Shown here piece after piece: positions 7,412 through 16,594 of a stretch of 64,000 bases of DNA (position 1 is its first letter; the number at the start of each line of letters is the position of its first letter). The notes under the pieces are model-generated. The model was not told the origin of the DNA, did not search any database, and saw only the letters and a program-made list of their open reading frames with translations. The stretch lies in NCBI GenBank assembly GCA_021199855.1, contig JAJQHD010000048.1:1-64000 (forward strand). Reading direction: 5' to 3'. The position numbers and the translations under genes were made by a program. This DNA is from Oscillospiraceae bacterium (lineage in GTDB: Bacteria; Bacillota; Clostridia; Oscillospirales; Ruminococcaceae).

Positions 7412-8452
7412 ATGACAAATGAAAATATTATTTTAAATCCGCTTCCAGTTCCGACATGGAACAGCCTTAAAATGAACGAAGCGAGTTATTCTGGCGAAAT
7501 CCCGGCAGTCAGCTGTACTCCTGAGATAAAGAAGCTTCCGGACGCTCTCAAACTTGTTCAGAATGCAACTTTAGATGGCATCAAATCCTCTGCCGGAGAA
7601 CTCTGCGCATTTCTTACAGGTGATTCTGTCCTGATAGAATCAGACGCAGATGCATCCCCAGCAGTCCTAAACTACGACTTCTCCGGTGGCAAGACCGCAA
7701 GGCTCTTTCTACATGCTAAAGAAAATGCCACTCTTCCCATATCAGTCGTGATGACAGGCGAAGGAACAGCAGTTCTTGAAATCAAGATTCAAGCCGACTC
7801 CGGTTCAACCGTCGATTTATCCATAATTCAGGCGGTAGGGGACAGTTGTGATGTCATAACCGACATCGGTTGCACCTGCGAAAAAAATGCTACGTTCAAT
7901 CTTACCAAGCTTGAACGCGGCGGCAAGAGCGAATATGTTGCAGTTTCCGTCGATTTATTCGGCGAGCACAGCACATTCTCTGCAAATTCAGGTTACAGGG
8001 TAAAGACAAATCAGAGCCTTGATATGAATTACGTCGTCCGCCACACCGGCAGGAAAACCGAATCAAACATCTTTGCTTCGGGAATCTTAGAGAACGACTC
8101 AGCAAAGCTTTTCAGAGGCACAATCGACCTAATCAAAGGCTGTGCCGGGGCAAAGGGCACCGAAAACGAGGACATTCTTCTCCTCGGTGACAATCAGGTC
8201 AACCAGACTATTCCGCTAATCTTATGTGACGAGGAAGATGTCGAGGGCAATCACGGCGCATCCATCGGCAGACTTGACGACAATATCATCTTCTATCTCG
8301 GTTCCCGAGGAATCTCTCCCGAAGCGGCTGAGGACATAATCGCCCACGCAAAGCTTGATGCAATTATCTCACACATTCCGGATGAAGAGATAAAGACTCT
8401 TGCTCACAGTCTCATTTCAAACAGTGAGGCGGATGGAGGCGAAGATGCGTAA
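7412..8452 (+). CDS. sufD: Fe-S cluster assembly protein SufD
   Basis: A 346-aa SufD with the C-terminal beta-helix core (NHGASIGRLDDNIIFYLGSR at about residues 284-303, the SufB/D signature). I chose ATG 7412 because AAGGAG (7398-7403) lies 8 nt upstream; the in-frame GTG at 7403 overlaps that site. It is shorter and more divergent than SufB, as is usual in Firmicutes. Its end overlaps sufS by 8 nt. Confidence 0.93.
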   Translation: MTNENIILNPLPVPTWNSLKMNEASYSGEIPAVSCTPEIKKLPDALKLVQNATLDGIKSSAGELCAFLTGDSVLIESDADASPAVLNYDFSGGKTARLFLHAKENATLPISVVMTGEGTAVLEIKIQADSGSTVDLSIIQAVGDSCDVITDIGCTCEKNATFNLTKLERGGKSEYVAVSVDLFGEHSTFSANSGYRVKTNQSLDMNYVVRHTGRKTESNIFASGILENDSAKLFRGTIDLIKGCAGAKGTENEDILLLGDNQVNQTIPLILCDEEDVEGNHGASIGRLDDNIIFYLGSRGISPEAAEDIIAHAKLDAIISHIPDEEIKTLAHSLISNSEADGGEDA

Positions 8453-9656
8453 TTATAAAGACGATTTTCCACTTCTAGGGAGCACGGATATAGCCTATCT
8501 CGATAATGCCGCCACCGAGCAAAGACCGGCAGTTGTTCTTGAAGCGGTCAGGGATTTCTATGAGCACTCAAATGCCAACCCACTGAGAGGCTTGTATTCT
8601 CTTGCTTATGACGCCACCGAGCACTATGAAAACGCCCGTGAGAAGGTGGCGGGGTTCATAAAAGCTCCGAAAGCGAGCGAGATTGTTTTCACTCGCAATA
8701 CCACTGAGAGCATAAACCTGGTAGCATATAGCTACGGTTTGAATTTTCTCCACGAGGGCGACGAAATCCTCATCGCGATTTCCGAGCACCACTCAAACAT
8801 TCTCCCATGGCAGATGGTAGCAAGAAAAACTGGCGTAACGCTTAAATATCTCGAATGTGAGCCTGACGGCTCGTACCCGTTGGACAGGCTGAAAGAATCC
8901 GTAACCGAGTACACCAAGCTCGCCGCAATGGCACAGGTTTCAAACGTCCTGGGAAGCGAGAATCCCGTCAAAGAACTAATCCAGCTGGTTCACGAAAACG
9001 GCGGAGTTGTGCTAGTGGATGCCGCCCAGAGCGCACCGCACATGGCTATCGACGTCACCGAACTTGATTACGATTTCCTTGCATTTTCCGGTCACAAAAT
9101 GATGGCACCGATGGGAATCGGCGTTCTCTACGGCAAGGAGGAGCTCCTTGAGAAAATGCCGCCATTCCTCAGTGGCGGCGAAATGATAGAATATGTCACA
9201 AGAGACGACGCCACCTACGCCGAGCTCCCTCACAAGTTCGAGGCGGGAACGGTCAGCGCCGGCGACGCAGTCGGTCTTTCGGCGGCAATCGACTATATAA
9301 ACAGTATTGGCATGGACACCATCCATTCAAGGGAAACCGAGCTTACGAGACTTCTCTTTGAAGAGATGCAGAAAATTCCCCACGTCAACATAATAGGCAG
9401 TTCTGACTATAGAAACCACTCAGGAATAGTCAGCTTCACCGTGGACGGCGTCCATCCGCACGACATCTCGGCTATTTTGGATGAAGATAAAGTGGCAATC
9501 CGAGCCGGACATCACTGTGCTCAGCCGCTTCACACGTTCTTAGGAGTCCGTTCTTCTGCCCGGGCAAGCCTGGCATTCTATAACGACGAAGCAGACATCG
9601 AACGGTTCATACAGTCACTGAAAACATTAAGGAGGCGAATGGGTCTTGGCGAATAA
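8445..9656 (+). CDS. sufS: Cysteine desulfurase SufS
   Basis: A 403-aa fold-type I PLP enzyme of the group II desulfurases. The PLP lysine is K218 in SGHKMMAP and the persulfide Cys is C358 in RAGHHCAQP. It converts L-cysteine to alanine and passes sulfur to SufU. ATG 8445 has GGAGG 5 nt upstream and overlaps the sufD end by 8 nt. The frame extends upstream to 8400 without a ribosome site, so the shorter start is used. Confidence 0.96.
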   Translation: MRNYKDDFPLLGSTDIAYLDNAATEQRPAVVLEAVRDFYEHSNANPLRGLYSLAYDATEHYENAREKVAGFIKAPKASEIVFTRNTTESINLVAYSYGLNFLHEGDEILIAISEHHSNILPWQMVARKTGVTLKYLECEPDGSYPLDRLKESVTEYTKLAAMAQVSNVLGSENPVKELIQLVHENGGVVLVDAAQSAPHMAIDVTELDYDFLAFSGHKMMAPMGIGVLYGKEELLEKMPPFLSGGEMIEYVTRDDATYAELPHKFEAGTVSAGDAVGLSAAIDYINSIGMDTIHSRETELTRLLFEEMQKIPHVNIIGSSDYRNHSGIVSFTVDGVHPHDISAILDEDKVAIRAGHHCAQPLHTFLGVRSSARASLAFYNDEADIERFIQSLKTLRRRMGLGE

Positions 9657-10074
9657 CACTTTTTATAACGAAGTTCTGACAGATCACAATCTCTATCCGC
9701 AGTATAAGGGAACCCTTGAAGACGCAACCTGTGCTCTGGAAGGCGTGAACCCTTCCTGCGGCGACGACATCGTCCTGCAACTTAAGGTCGAGGACGAAGT
9801 AATCGTCGACGGCTCTTTTGAAGGCGACGGCTGTGCGATTTCTCAGGCGTCAGTCGACATTATGCTCGACCTTGTAATCGGCAAGACCAAAGAGGAAGCC
9901 CAGCACCTTTCCGACCTGTTCTTAAAGATGATTAAGGGCGAAGCTTCGGACGAAGAGATAGAAGAGCTCGAAGAAGCCGGAGCTCTTAAGGACGTTTCTC
10001 ACATGCCATCCCGAGTCAAATGCGCAGTACTAGGCTGGCGGACGATGAGCGAAATGCTCAGTAAAACCGAATAA
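9646..10074 (+). CDS. sufU: Zinc-dependent sulfurtransferase SufU
   Basis: A 142-aa IscU-like protein of the SufU type. The ligands C38, D40, C63 (GDGCAIS) and C126 (VKCAVLGW) match the Zn site, and the insert at about 97-115 is the one that separates SufU from IscU. It accepts sulfur from SufS. Translation starts at TTG 9646, with GGAGG at 9631-9635, inside the last codons of sufS (11-nt overlap). Last gene of the operon before a terminator. Confidence 0.95.
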   Translation: MANNTFYNEVLTDHNLYPQYKGTLEDATCALEGVNPSCGDDIVLQLKVEDEVIVDGSFEGDGCAISQASVDIMLDLVIGKTKEEAQHLSDLFLKMIKGEASDEEIEELEEAGALKDVSHMPSRVKCAVLGWRTMSEMLSKTE

Positions 10075-10082
10075 GTAAAAAA

Positions 10083-10112
10083 ACAGGAGCCGTTGAAAGC
10101 TCCTGTTCTTAT
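10083..10112. terminator. Bidirectional terminator between sufU and GH127 gene
   Basis: ACAGGAGC (10083-10090) pairs with GCTCCTGT (10099-10106), followed by TTCTTATTTT on the plus strand and flanked by an A-rich run that gives T residues on the minus strand. It serves the two convergent units. Confidence 0.85.
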
Positions 10113-10118
10113 TTTGCT

Positions 10119-12035
10119 TCAAATCAGGTTCATCCAGACCCTCATCTGGTTCTCGCCACGGTTGCACCAAGCGTAGTAGGGAATCGCTTTCGCATATCCC
10201 TCTTCATACGCCGGCTTGTTCATTGTGTAAAGCCCATCCGCTTCACAACTCTTGACAGCCGGAACCCTGAGTGCCACAATCTCATCCGGCAAACCATCCG
10301 CCTTTTCCAGGGAAATATCGTCGCTACCGGTAAGAGAAAGCGAGAGAATATTTCCGTCGCACCAGTCGTTGTCCTTGCCCTCAAAGCAGTAGACAAGCGG
10401 ACCTCTGCAAAGTGCCACAGACCCGGTAAGCTCGGGAATCTTGTTTGACGGATAAACGTAGTAGGGGAGCGAATCAAGCTTCAAAACAATTTCATCGCCC
10501 TTTTTAACATCAAGGTAAGCATAGCCGTTTCTGATTTCACATCCGGCTTTCCCACCGTTTACTGTCAAGCTAAACTCCTTACTCCACTCGGGAATCCTGA
10601 TAGCAAGCTCGCTTTCACCGTCAAGAATGGTGTAGTTTACATCGAACCCAAACGGGTACTCCGTCTTGCAGGAGAGCTTCAGCCCGTTCTCAAAATCGAC
10701 TTCTCCCGAAGCAAACATGTGGCAGAAAGCAGTCTTCTCATTCTCGCCGTAGGCATGTTTTCCGAATGAGCAGACGCACCTCGCCAGATTCGGAGGACAG
10801 CAGGCGCAGGCATACCACTTCGGTCTTGTGGTTAAGTCGTGCCGGTGTGTCGAAGCCTTGCCAGAGATACCGGGCACGCATTCGAGCGGATTGACATAGA
10901 AGAAGCTCTTACCGTCAAGCTGAATTCCGGCAAGAACGGTGTTGTAAAATGCCCTTTCCATAACGTCGCCATACTTCGAGTTCGCATCGCTTTCAAGCAT
11001 TCTCGATGCGAAGAACATAAGACCTATTGAAGCGCAGGTCTCGCAATAAGCTGTGTCGTTCGGCAGGTCATAATCAACTGTAAAGGCTTCGCCGTTGCAG
11101 GATGAACCGATTCCGCCGGTCAGATACATTCTTTTCCCGATAATACTCTCCCAGAGGCGATCGCAAGCCTCCAGAAGTTCTTTATCGTTGGTCTCGCTAG
11201 CCAAATCAGCCATAGCAGTGTAGAGATAAACCGCCCTCACCGAATGTCCGATGGCGTCCGACTGCTCTCTAACAGGCTTACCGCACTGCATATAGTCGTG
11301 GTCTCTTCCGTCTCCGCCCCAGACAACCCAGTCGCGGGATTTTCTTTCCTTTTCAAAGTAGTGCGGGTCTACGCCACGGACGTCGATAAAATGCTTCGCC
11401 AGCTCAAGACACTTGTGGTTGCCGGTTAGACGGTACATCTTCATGAGTGCAAGCTCGACCTCCGGGTGCCCGGGGTAACCCTTGTGCCCACCGGTTATGA
11501 ACACGTCGTAAATGTGCTTGGCGTTCTTCTCCATGACTTTTAAAAGCTTGTCCTTCCCGGTAGCCTCATAATAGGCGCAAGCCGCCTCCATCATGTGCCC
11601 GGCACAGTAGAGCTCGTGCCCTTCGAGAAGATTCTGCCAGCGGTGATTCTTATCTTTAATCGTAAATGCCGTGTCGAGATAACCGTCCTCGTCCTGAGCC
11701 GAAGCTATAATGTCGATTACTTCATCGGCAGTTGCTTCGAGCTGAGAATCAGGATGAATTGCTAGCGAATAGGCGACCGTTTCGAGCCACTTTGCGGCGT
11801 CGCTGTCCTGAAATACCATTCCATAAAATCCGTCTCCAACGTCTTCGCCCCGAAGAGCCTTACCTGCATTGATAAAGTTCGCAATAACGTGGCTCTTCTC
11901 AGTGTCCGGCGCCTCATCTTTAAGAACCGAGTACTGATAAGGAATAACCGTCTCCCTGATGAGCTTCTGCTCACGCCCGATGAAACCGTCGTCCGGCTTG
12001 TAAGCTGTCTGTTTGATCTGATGTTGATTTTTCAT
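10119..12035 (-). CDS. GH127 beta-L-arabinofuranosidase
   Basis: A 638-aa GH127 enzyme resembling bifidobacterial HypBA1. The Zn-site residues fit E332 and C334 (CETCAS) and C413 and C414 (ACACCPPN), with the second Cys of that pair expected to act as nucleophile. Family members remove beta-L-arabinofuranose from hydroxyproline-linked plant glycans. There is no signal peptide, so the substrate is probably an imported oligosaccharide. The start ATG has AAGGAG upstream and a consensus promoter (12073-12101). No sugar transporter or regulator adjoins it. Confidence 0.93.
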   Translation of the reverse strand: MKNQHQIKQTAYKPDDGFIGREQKLIRETVIPYQYSVLKDEAPDTEKSHVIANFINAGKALRGEDVGDGFYGMVFQDSDAAKWLETVAYSLAIHPDSQLEATADEVIDIIASAQDEDGYLDTAFTIKDKNHRWQNLLEGHELYCAGHMMEAACAYYEATGKDKLLKVMEKNAKHIYDVFITGGHKGYPGHPEVELALMKMYRLTGNHKCLELAKHFIDVRGVDPHYFEKERKSRDWVVWGGDGRDHDYMQCGKPVREQSDAIGHSVRAVYLYTAMADLASETNDKELLEACDRLWESIIGKRMYLTGGIGSSCNGEAFTVDYDLPNDTAYCETCASIGLMFFASRMLESDANSKYGDVMERAFYNTVLAGIQLDGKSFFYVNPLECVPGISGKASTHRHDLTTRPKWYACACCPPNLARCVCSFGKHAYGENEKTAFCHMFASGEVDFENGLKLSCKTEYPFGFDVNYTILDGESELAIRIPEWSKEFSLTVNGGKAGCEIRNGYAYLDVKKGDEIVLKLDSLPYYVYPSNKIPELTGSVALCRGPLVYCFEGKDNDWCDGNILSLSLTGSDDISLEKADGLPDEIVALRVPAVKSCEADGLYTMNKPAYEEGYAKAIPYYAWCNRGENQMRVWMNLI

Positions 12036-12072
12036 AATATAACGCTCCTTTCGTAACTGAAAGCTATTAGCT

Positions 12073-12101
12073 ATTATATAACATTACGGGCTTCATTGCA
12101 A
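12073..12101 (-). promoter_or_regulatory. Promoter of the GH127 gene
   Basis: Reading the minus strand, TTGCAA (12101-12096), 17-nt spacer, TATAAT (12078-12073), about 38 nt before the ATG. It abuts the T run of the oadA terminator. No catabolite-repression site could be recognised by eye. Confidence 0.8.
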
Positions 12102-12134
12102 GAAAAATCTCCCCGGGTTTTGCTCTCGGGGAGA
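12101..12134 (-). terminator. Terminator of the oad operon
   Basis: TCTCCCCG (minus strand, 12134-12127) pairs with CGGGGAGA (12115-12108) and is followed by T5 (12107-12103). It lies 14 nt after the oadA stop. Confidence 0.88.
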
Positions 12135-12147
12135 CTTATTTTATGGT

Positions 12148-13584
12148 TTACTGAATCGAGCAGTCATCTACATAAAGAACTCTCGGTCCGTTGTCAGCGG
12201 GCTTCGTGACAGCAACCTTCTTTTCCTTTTCGAGACGGGACGCAAAGAACTTTGTCGCAACCTGTGGGAAGAGTGCGTAGCTCAGAACATCCTCTTCGGA
12301 ACCGTTGAAGCCGGGGACGTTCTTGACTTCTTCACGGTACTTGTCGAGCTCCGGTTCGATGTTGTCGGCTGGACGACATGAAATAACTTCATCATCGCTG
12401 ATTCCAGCTTTCTTTCTGACATCCGGATTGACTTCGCCAGGAAGACGTCCGTACTCGCCTCTAAGGAGTCCCTTCGATTCCTTTGTGAGCATCTTGTAGC
12501 GCTCGCCGGAAAGGACGTTCATAACCGCCTGAGTGCCGACAATCTGGCTGGTAGGAGTTACGAGCGGAGGATAGCCGAAGTCTTCTCTTACTCTCGGAAC
12601 CTCAGCCAGAACCTCGTAGTACTTATCCTCGGCGTTAGCCTGTTTCAGCTGTGAAATAAGGTTTGAGAGCATTCCGCCCGGAACCTGATACATAAGCGTC
12701 TTTGTATCAACATTCAGAACCTTCGGGTCAAGTGAACCTTCAGCTTTCAGCCGCCCTGCAACATCTCTGAAGTGAGCAGCCGCATCGGCAAGCTTCTTCT
12801 GATCGAGCCCTGTGTCTCTGTCAGTTCCTGCAAGAGTAGCAACGAGAGATTCTGTAGCCGGCTGTGAAGTGCCATTTGCAAGAGGAGAAAGCGCAGTATC
12901 GACGATGTCAACTCCCGCCTGTGCTGCCATCAGGTTTACCATGTCGCCGGTACCAGTGGTGTTATGTGTATGAAGGTGAATCGGAATATGGACATGAGCC
13001 TTTAATTCCTTGACAAGCTCAGCCGCATCGTAGGGAAGAAGCAGGTTCGCCATATCTTTAATGCAGATGGTGTCCGCGCCCATCTCTTCGAGCTCCATAG
13101 CGAGCTTGACGAAGTATTCCTTGTTGTGAACAGGGCTTGTAGTGTAGCTGAGAGCCGCTTCACACATTCCACCGTACTTCTTTGTGGCGGTGATAGCCGC
13201 CTGCAGGTTTCTTGTGTCATTAAGGGCATCGAAGATTCTGATAACGTCGATACCGTTTTCTATTGATTTCTTAACGAACGCATCAACGACGTCGTCCGCA
13301 TAGTGCTTGTATCCTAAGATATTCTGCCCACGGAAGAGCATCTGAAGCTTTGTGTTTGGCATAGCCTTTCTCAGGGCTCTGAGTCTTTCCCACGGGTCTT
13401 CATTGAGAAATCTCATGCAGGTGTCGAACGTCGCACCGCCCCAACATTCAAGTGACCAGTACCCGATGGAATCGAGTATCGGGCAGGCGGGAAGCATGTC
13501 GTCAAGTCTCATTCTTGTTGCCGCCTGAGACTGGTGTGCGTCTCTTAAAATCGTATCGGTTATATATAACTTGTTAGTAGCCAT
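12148..13584 (-). CDS. oadA: Oxaloacetate decarboxylase alpha subunit (carboxyltransferase)
   Basis: A 478-aa carboxyltransferase of the OadA/PycB type. The N-terminal TIM barrel opens with ITDTILRDAHQS and contains the metal-binding HLHTHNTTG segment (about 203-211); the PYC/OADA domain follows. There is no C-terminal biotin domain (it ends CSIQ); the biotin carrier is the separate gene at 14898-15248. It transfers the carboxyl group from oxaloacetate to biotin; OadB then decarboxylates carboxybiotin and pumps Na+. A methylmalonyl-CoA decarboxylase is less likely because its alpha subunit is of a different family. Confidence 0.93.
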   Translation of the reverse strand: MATNKLYITDTILRDAHQSQAATRMRLDDMLPACPILDSIGYWSLECWGGATFDTCMRFLNEDPWERLRALRKAMPNTKLQMLFRGQNILGYKHYADDVVDAFVKKSIENGIDVIRIFDALNDTRNLQAAITATKKYGGMCEAALSYTTSPVHNKEYFVKLAMELEEMGADTICIKDMANLLLPYDAAELVKELKAHVHIPIHLHTHNTTGTGDMVNLMAAQAGVDIVDTALSPLANGTSQPATESLVATLAGTDRDTGLDQKKLADAAAHFRDVAGRLKAEGSLDPKVLNVDTKTLMYQVPGGMLSNLISQLKQANAEDKYYEVLAEVPRVREDFGYPPLVTPTSQIVGTQAVMNVLSGERYKMLTKESKGLLRGEYGRLPGEVNPDVRKKAGISDDEVISCRPADNIEPELDKYREEVKNVPGFNGSEEDVLSYALFPQVATKFFASRLEKEKKVAVTKPADNGPRVLYVDDCSIQ

Positions 13585-13601
13585 TTGGAACTCCTTTCAT
13601 A

Positions 13602-14852
13602 TCAGCCCAGAAGCGAGATGAGAACACCCGCGGCAATAGCCGAGCCGATAACTCCCGAGACATTCGGACCCATAGCGTGCATGAGCAGGAAGTTCGAGGG
13701 ATCTTCTTTCTGACCTTCTTTTTGAGCAACTCTCGCCGCCATAGGAACTGCAGAAACGCCTGCAGCACCGATGAGCGGGTTGATCTTGTTCTTCTTCGAG
13801 AAGACGTTCATGAGCTTTGCAAGAAGTACGCCGCAAGCGGTTCCCAGGCTGAACGCAACGATACCGAGGACGAGGATTCCGAGGGTATTCAGATTCAGGA
13901 AAGAGTTAGCAGTAGCGGTAGCACCGACTGAAATACCCAGGAATACAACGCAGATATTCATAAGCTCGTTCTGAACGGTCTTTGAAAGTCTTTCGGTAAC
14001 TCCGCACTCTCTCATAAGGTTTCCGAGCATCAGGCATCCGATAAGCGGAGCCGCAGAGGGAACGAGGAGTGCTACAAATATTGTGACGATAATCGGGAAG
14101 ACAATCTTTTCAGTTTTTGAAACGGGGCGGAGCTCCTTCATGACGATTCTGCGCTCTTCCTTGGTGGTAAGAGCTCGCATAATCGGCGGCTGGATAACCG
14201 GCACCAATGCCATATAGGAGTAAGCCGCAATAGCAATAGGACCTAATAGGTTTGAAGCCAATATCTGCGTAGTGTAGATAGCCGTAGGACCGTCCGCACC
14301 GCCTATGATGGCAATAGCTCCTGCTTCCTGCGAAGTGAAGCCCATAAGAGTAGCACCGATGTATGTAATGAAGATACCAACCTGTGCGGCGGCACCCAAG
14401 AGCAATGTCTTCGGGTTAGCGATCAAGGGACCGAAGTCAGTCTGTGCACCAATGCCGATGAAGATAAGACAGGGGTAAATACCCAGCTTAACGCCGAGGT
14501 AGAGGACATCCAAAAGTCCTACCGAAACAGTTTTTCCGATTTGATTAACTAGCGTCGATGCTACAACAGTGTTTTCTATGCTGTCGATAAACTCCTGCGT
14601 TATCGCCGCACCTCCGAACAAGTCCCAGTGAATATGTCCGTCTACAAATAAAACCTCGTGGAACATTTCAGAGCCTGGAATGTTGGTTAAGAGCATACCG
14701 AACGCAATCGGCAGTAAGAGCAGTGGCTCAAACTTCTTTACTATCGCAAGGTACAGAAGTACGCATGAGATAGCAAGCATAATGATAACCTTCCAGTTAT
14801 CCGCAAGCATTGCGAAGCCAGTCGTCTGGAGAAAATTTAAAATATCATTCAT
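13602..14852 (-). CDS. oadB: Na+-pumping decarboxylase beta subunit
   Basis: A 416-aa integral membrane protein with about 10 hydrophobic segments and the family motif [11 protein letters not shown] (about 192-202), which contains the Asp needed for Na+ translocation. It decarboxylates carboxybiotin and exports Na+. It lies 17 nt before oadA on the minus strand and 45 nt after the biotin carrier. The family is shared by the oxaloacetate, methylmalonyl-CoA and glutaconyl-CoA decarboxylases; OadA makes oxaloacetate the likely substrate. Confidence 0.95.
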   Translation of the reverse strand: MNDILNFLQTTGFAMLADNWKVIIMLAISCVLLYLAIVKKFEPLLLLPIAFGMLLTNIPGSEMFHEVLFVDGHIHWDLFGGAAITQEFIDSIENTVVASTLVNQIGKTVSVGLLDVLYLGVKLGIYPCLIFIGIGAQTDFGPLIANPKTLLLGAAAQVGIFITYIGATLMGFTSQEAGAIAIIGGADGPTAIYTTQILASNLLGPIAIAAYSYMALVPVIQPPIMRALTTKEERRIVMKELRPVSKTEKIVFPIIVTIFVALLVPSAAPLIGCLMLGNLMRECGVTERLSKTVQNELMNICVVFLGISVGATATANSFLNLNTLGILVLGIVAFSLGTACGVLLAKLMNVFSKKNKINPLIGAAGVSAVPMAARVAQKEGQKEDPSNFLLMHAMGPNVSGVIGSAIAAGVLISLLG

Positions 14853-14897
14853 TTAAGCTTTTTGTCTCCTTTCCGTAAATACAGCTACAAGCCGCAA

Positions 14898-15248
14898 TTA
14901 TTCGATTGCACAAAGAACGTCGCCGGTCTTTACCGATGCGCCCTTTGATACGTTTACGGAGACAACCTTGCCCGACTTCGGAGCCATGATTTCGTTCTCC
15001 ATCTTCATAGCTTCGAGAATCATGAGTACGTCGCCTTTGTTAACAGACTGTCCCTGAGATGCCTTGACATCAAGGATAGTTCCGGGCATAGGAGCAGAAA
15101 CTGTCTCTGCGCCTGTAGGAACAGAAGCTGAAGTAGCCGCAGGAGCAGGCTTTGCCTCAGTCTGACGGGACTTAGCTTCCTCAGCGGAGATTTCCTCAAT
15201 TTCGATTTCGTAATCGGTTCCGTTTACATTAACGTGATAGTGTTTCAT
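14898..15248 (-). CDS. Biotin carrier protein of the decarboxylase
   Basis: A 116-aa protein with N-terminal [19 protein letters not shown], an Ala/Pro-rich linker at about 30-50, and a C-terminal biotinyl domain whose EAMKMEN motif holds the biotinylated Lys. It shuttles the carboxyl group from OadA to OadB. The ATG at 15248 has GGAGGAAGG 8 nt upstream; the open frame to 15272 starts before that site and is not used. Confidence 0.93.
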   Translation of the reverse strand: MKHYHVNVNGTDYEIEIEEISAEEAKSRQTEAKPAPAATSASVPTGAETVSAPMPGTILDVKASQGQSVNKGDVLMILEAMKMENEIMAPKSGKVVSVNVSKGASVKTGDVLCAIE

Positions 15249-15290
15249 AATGTGACCTTCCTCCATTGTCATAAAAATGCTGTGTAATTA

Positions 15291-15602
15291 TTACAGCTTC
15301 TTGATAGATTTAATCCTGATTGCTTCTACGTCTTGCCCGAGCTCTTCCGCAATAACGGCGGAAACAGCTGCAATAAGCTCCTGTCTGTTGACGATAGGCT
15401 CACTTGCAGGTGCACTATTCACAGCTGGAGCGGCATTTACAGTAGCAGGCTCTTTATCAGCCTTGCCCTTGCTCACTCTCGTCATGATGAAGCCGAGCAG
15501 ATAGCAGATTGCGATAAGACAAATCAGTCCGAAGAAAACCGTGCCAATGCCGAGACCAACTACGGTTGCGGTTGACGGGGTTTGCGCTTCTAAGAGTATC
15601 AT
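15291..15602 (-). CDS. oadG: Decarboxylase gamma subunit (OadG family)
   Basis: A 103-aa protein with one N-terminal membrane helix (about 14-40), an Ala/Pro-rich linker and a C-terminal region ending IRIKSIKKL, typical of small OadG subunits that anchor and assemble the complex. ATG 15602 has AAGGAG 7 nt upstream. First gene of the operon, 36 nt after its promoter. Confidence 0.88.
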   Translation of the reverse strand: MILLEAQTPSTATVVGLGIGTVFFGLICLIAICYLLGFIMTRVSKGKADKEPATVNAAPAVNSAPASEPIVNRQELIAAVSAVIAEELGQDVEAIRIKSIKKL

Positions 15603-15636
15603 AGCAGTTCTCCTTTCAAATTGCCGAATCAAGATT

Positions 15637-15665
15637 ATTGTAGCACAACACCGCTATTTTTTCAA
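15637..15665 (-). promoter_or_regulatory. Promoter of the oad operon
   Basis: Reading the minus strand, TTGAAA (15665-15660), 17-nt spacer, TACAAT (15642-15637). It lies 35 nt before the oadG ATG. Confidence 0.8.
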
Positions 15666-15736
15666 GCCCTAATGAGTATGATTTCGGATATAATTTTCAC
15701 AGATTCGACATTCGCCCAAAAATGTGTAAAAAACAG

Positions 15737-15765
15737 TGGAAATTTTTTTTGCAAAGTGATATACT
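15737..15765 (+). promoter_or_regulatory. Possible promoter of the hydrolase/Mur ligase/Ddl operon
   Basis: TGGAAA (15737-15742), 17-nt spacer, TATACT (15760-15765), 39 nt before the ATG. The -35 is weak. A second TATAAT at 15689-15694 has no clear -35. Confidence 0.5.
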
Positions 15766-15803
15766 GTATCGTGATAGATTATGTGAACATTAAGGAGCAT
15801 AGT

Positions 15804-16574
15804 ATGACTATAGCTGTAAACGGCATAAAAATAACTTATAAAATGACAGGTACCGGCGATGTGGTTCTCTTCCTTCACGGTTGGGGAGCAAACATTGAGC
15901 TCTTCGATAAGCTCATGACCGCCGTTTCTGAAAAATATACCGCACTGGCACTTGATTTGCCCGGATTTGGGCAGAGTGAAGAACCTCCCGAACCCTGGAG
16001 CGTCGGCGACTATGTGAATTTCGTAAATGCATTTTTAGACGCACTGAACGTAAAGCCAATTTGCCTCATCGGACACAGCTTCGGCGGACGAATAATGATA
16101 AAAGAGCTCGCCGGTAATCTTCTTCCGGGCGTCACGAAAGCCGTCTTCATAGATGCCGCTGGAATCAAGCCGAAAAAGACTCTGAAGCAAAAGCTCAGCC
16201 TTGCCTGCTACAAAGTCGGAAAAGCGGTTTTAAGTTTCAAGCCAATCAAGGCACTTTTCCCGGACGCACTCGATAAACTCAGAAGCAAGCGTGGCTCTGC
16301 TGACTATAAGAGCTCCACACCCACAATGCGGGCAACCCTTGTGAAAGTCGTGAATGAAGACCTGACCGAACTCTTGCCAAAAATCAACGTCCCGTCGCTT
16401 CTGATCTGGGGAACAGCAGACACCGCAACGCCAATCTCAGATGGCGAGACTTTCGAGAAGCTGATTCCCGATGCCGGACTTGTCAGAGTCACCGGAGCCG
16501 GACACTATTCCTTCCTGCAAGCTCCCGAGCTTTGTGAACGTGCAATCCGTTCATTCTTAGAAATTCCACTATAA
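15804..16574 (+). CDS. Alpha/beta hydrolase
   Basis: A 256-aa alpha/beta fold hydrolase. The oxyanion region is FLHGWGANIE (about 25-34) and the nucleophile elbow is GHSFGG (about 92-97); a late Asp and His (GAGHYSFLQAP) complete the triad. ATG 15804 has AAGGAG 6 nt upstream. It is the first gene of a tight unit with a MurF-like ligase and a Ddl paralogue, 20 nt apart, so an envelope substrate is plausible. The true substrate is unknown. Confidence 0.88.
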   Translation: MTIAVNGIKITYKMTGTGDVVLFLHGWGANIELFDKLMTAVSEKYTALALDLPGFGQSEEPPEPWSVGDYVNFVNAFLDALNVKPICLIGHSFGGRIMIKELAGNLLPGVTKAVFIDAAGIKPKKTLKQKLSLACYKVGKAVLSFKPIKALFPDALDKLRSKRGSADYKSSTPTMRATLVKVVNEDLTELLPKINVPSLLIWGTADTATPISDGETFEKLIPDAGLVRVTGAGHYSFLQAPELCERAIRSFLEIPL

Positions 16575-16594
16575 CAAACCGGAGGTTATAACCT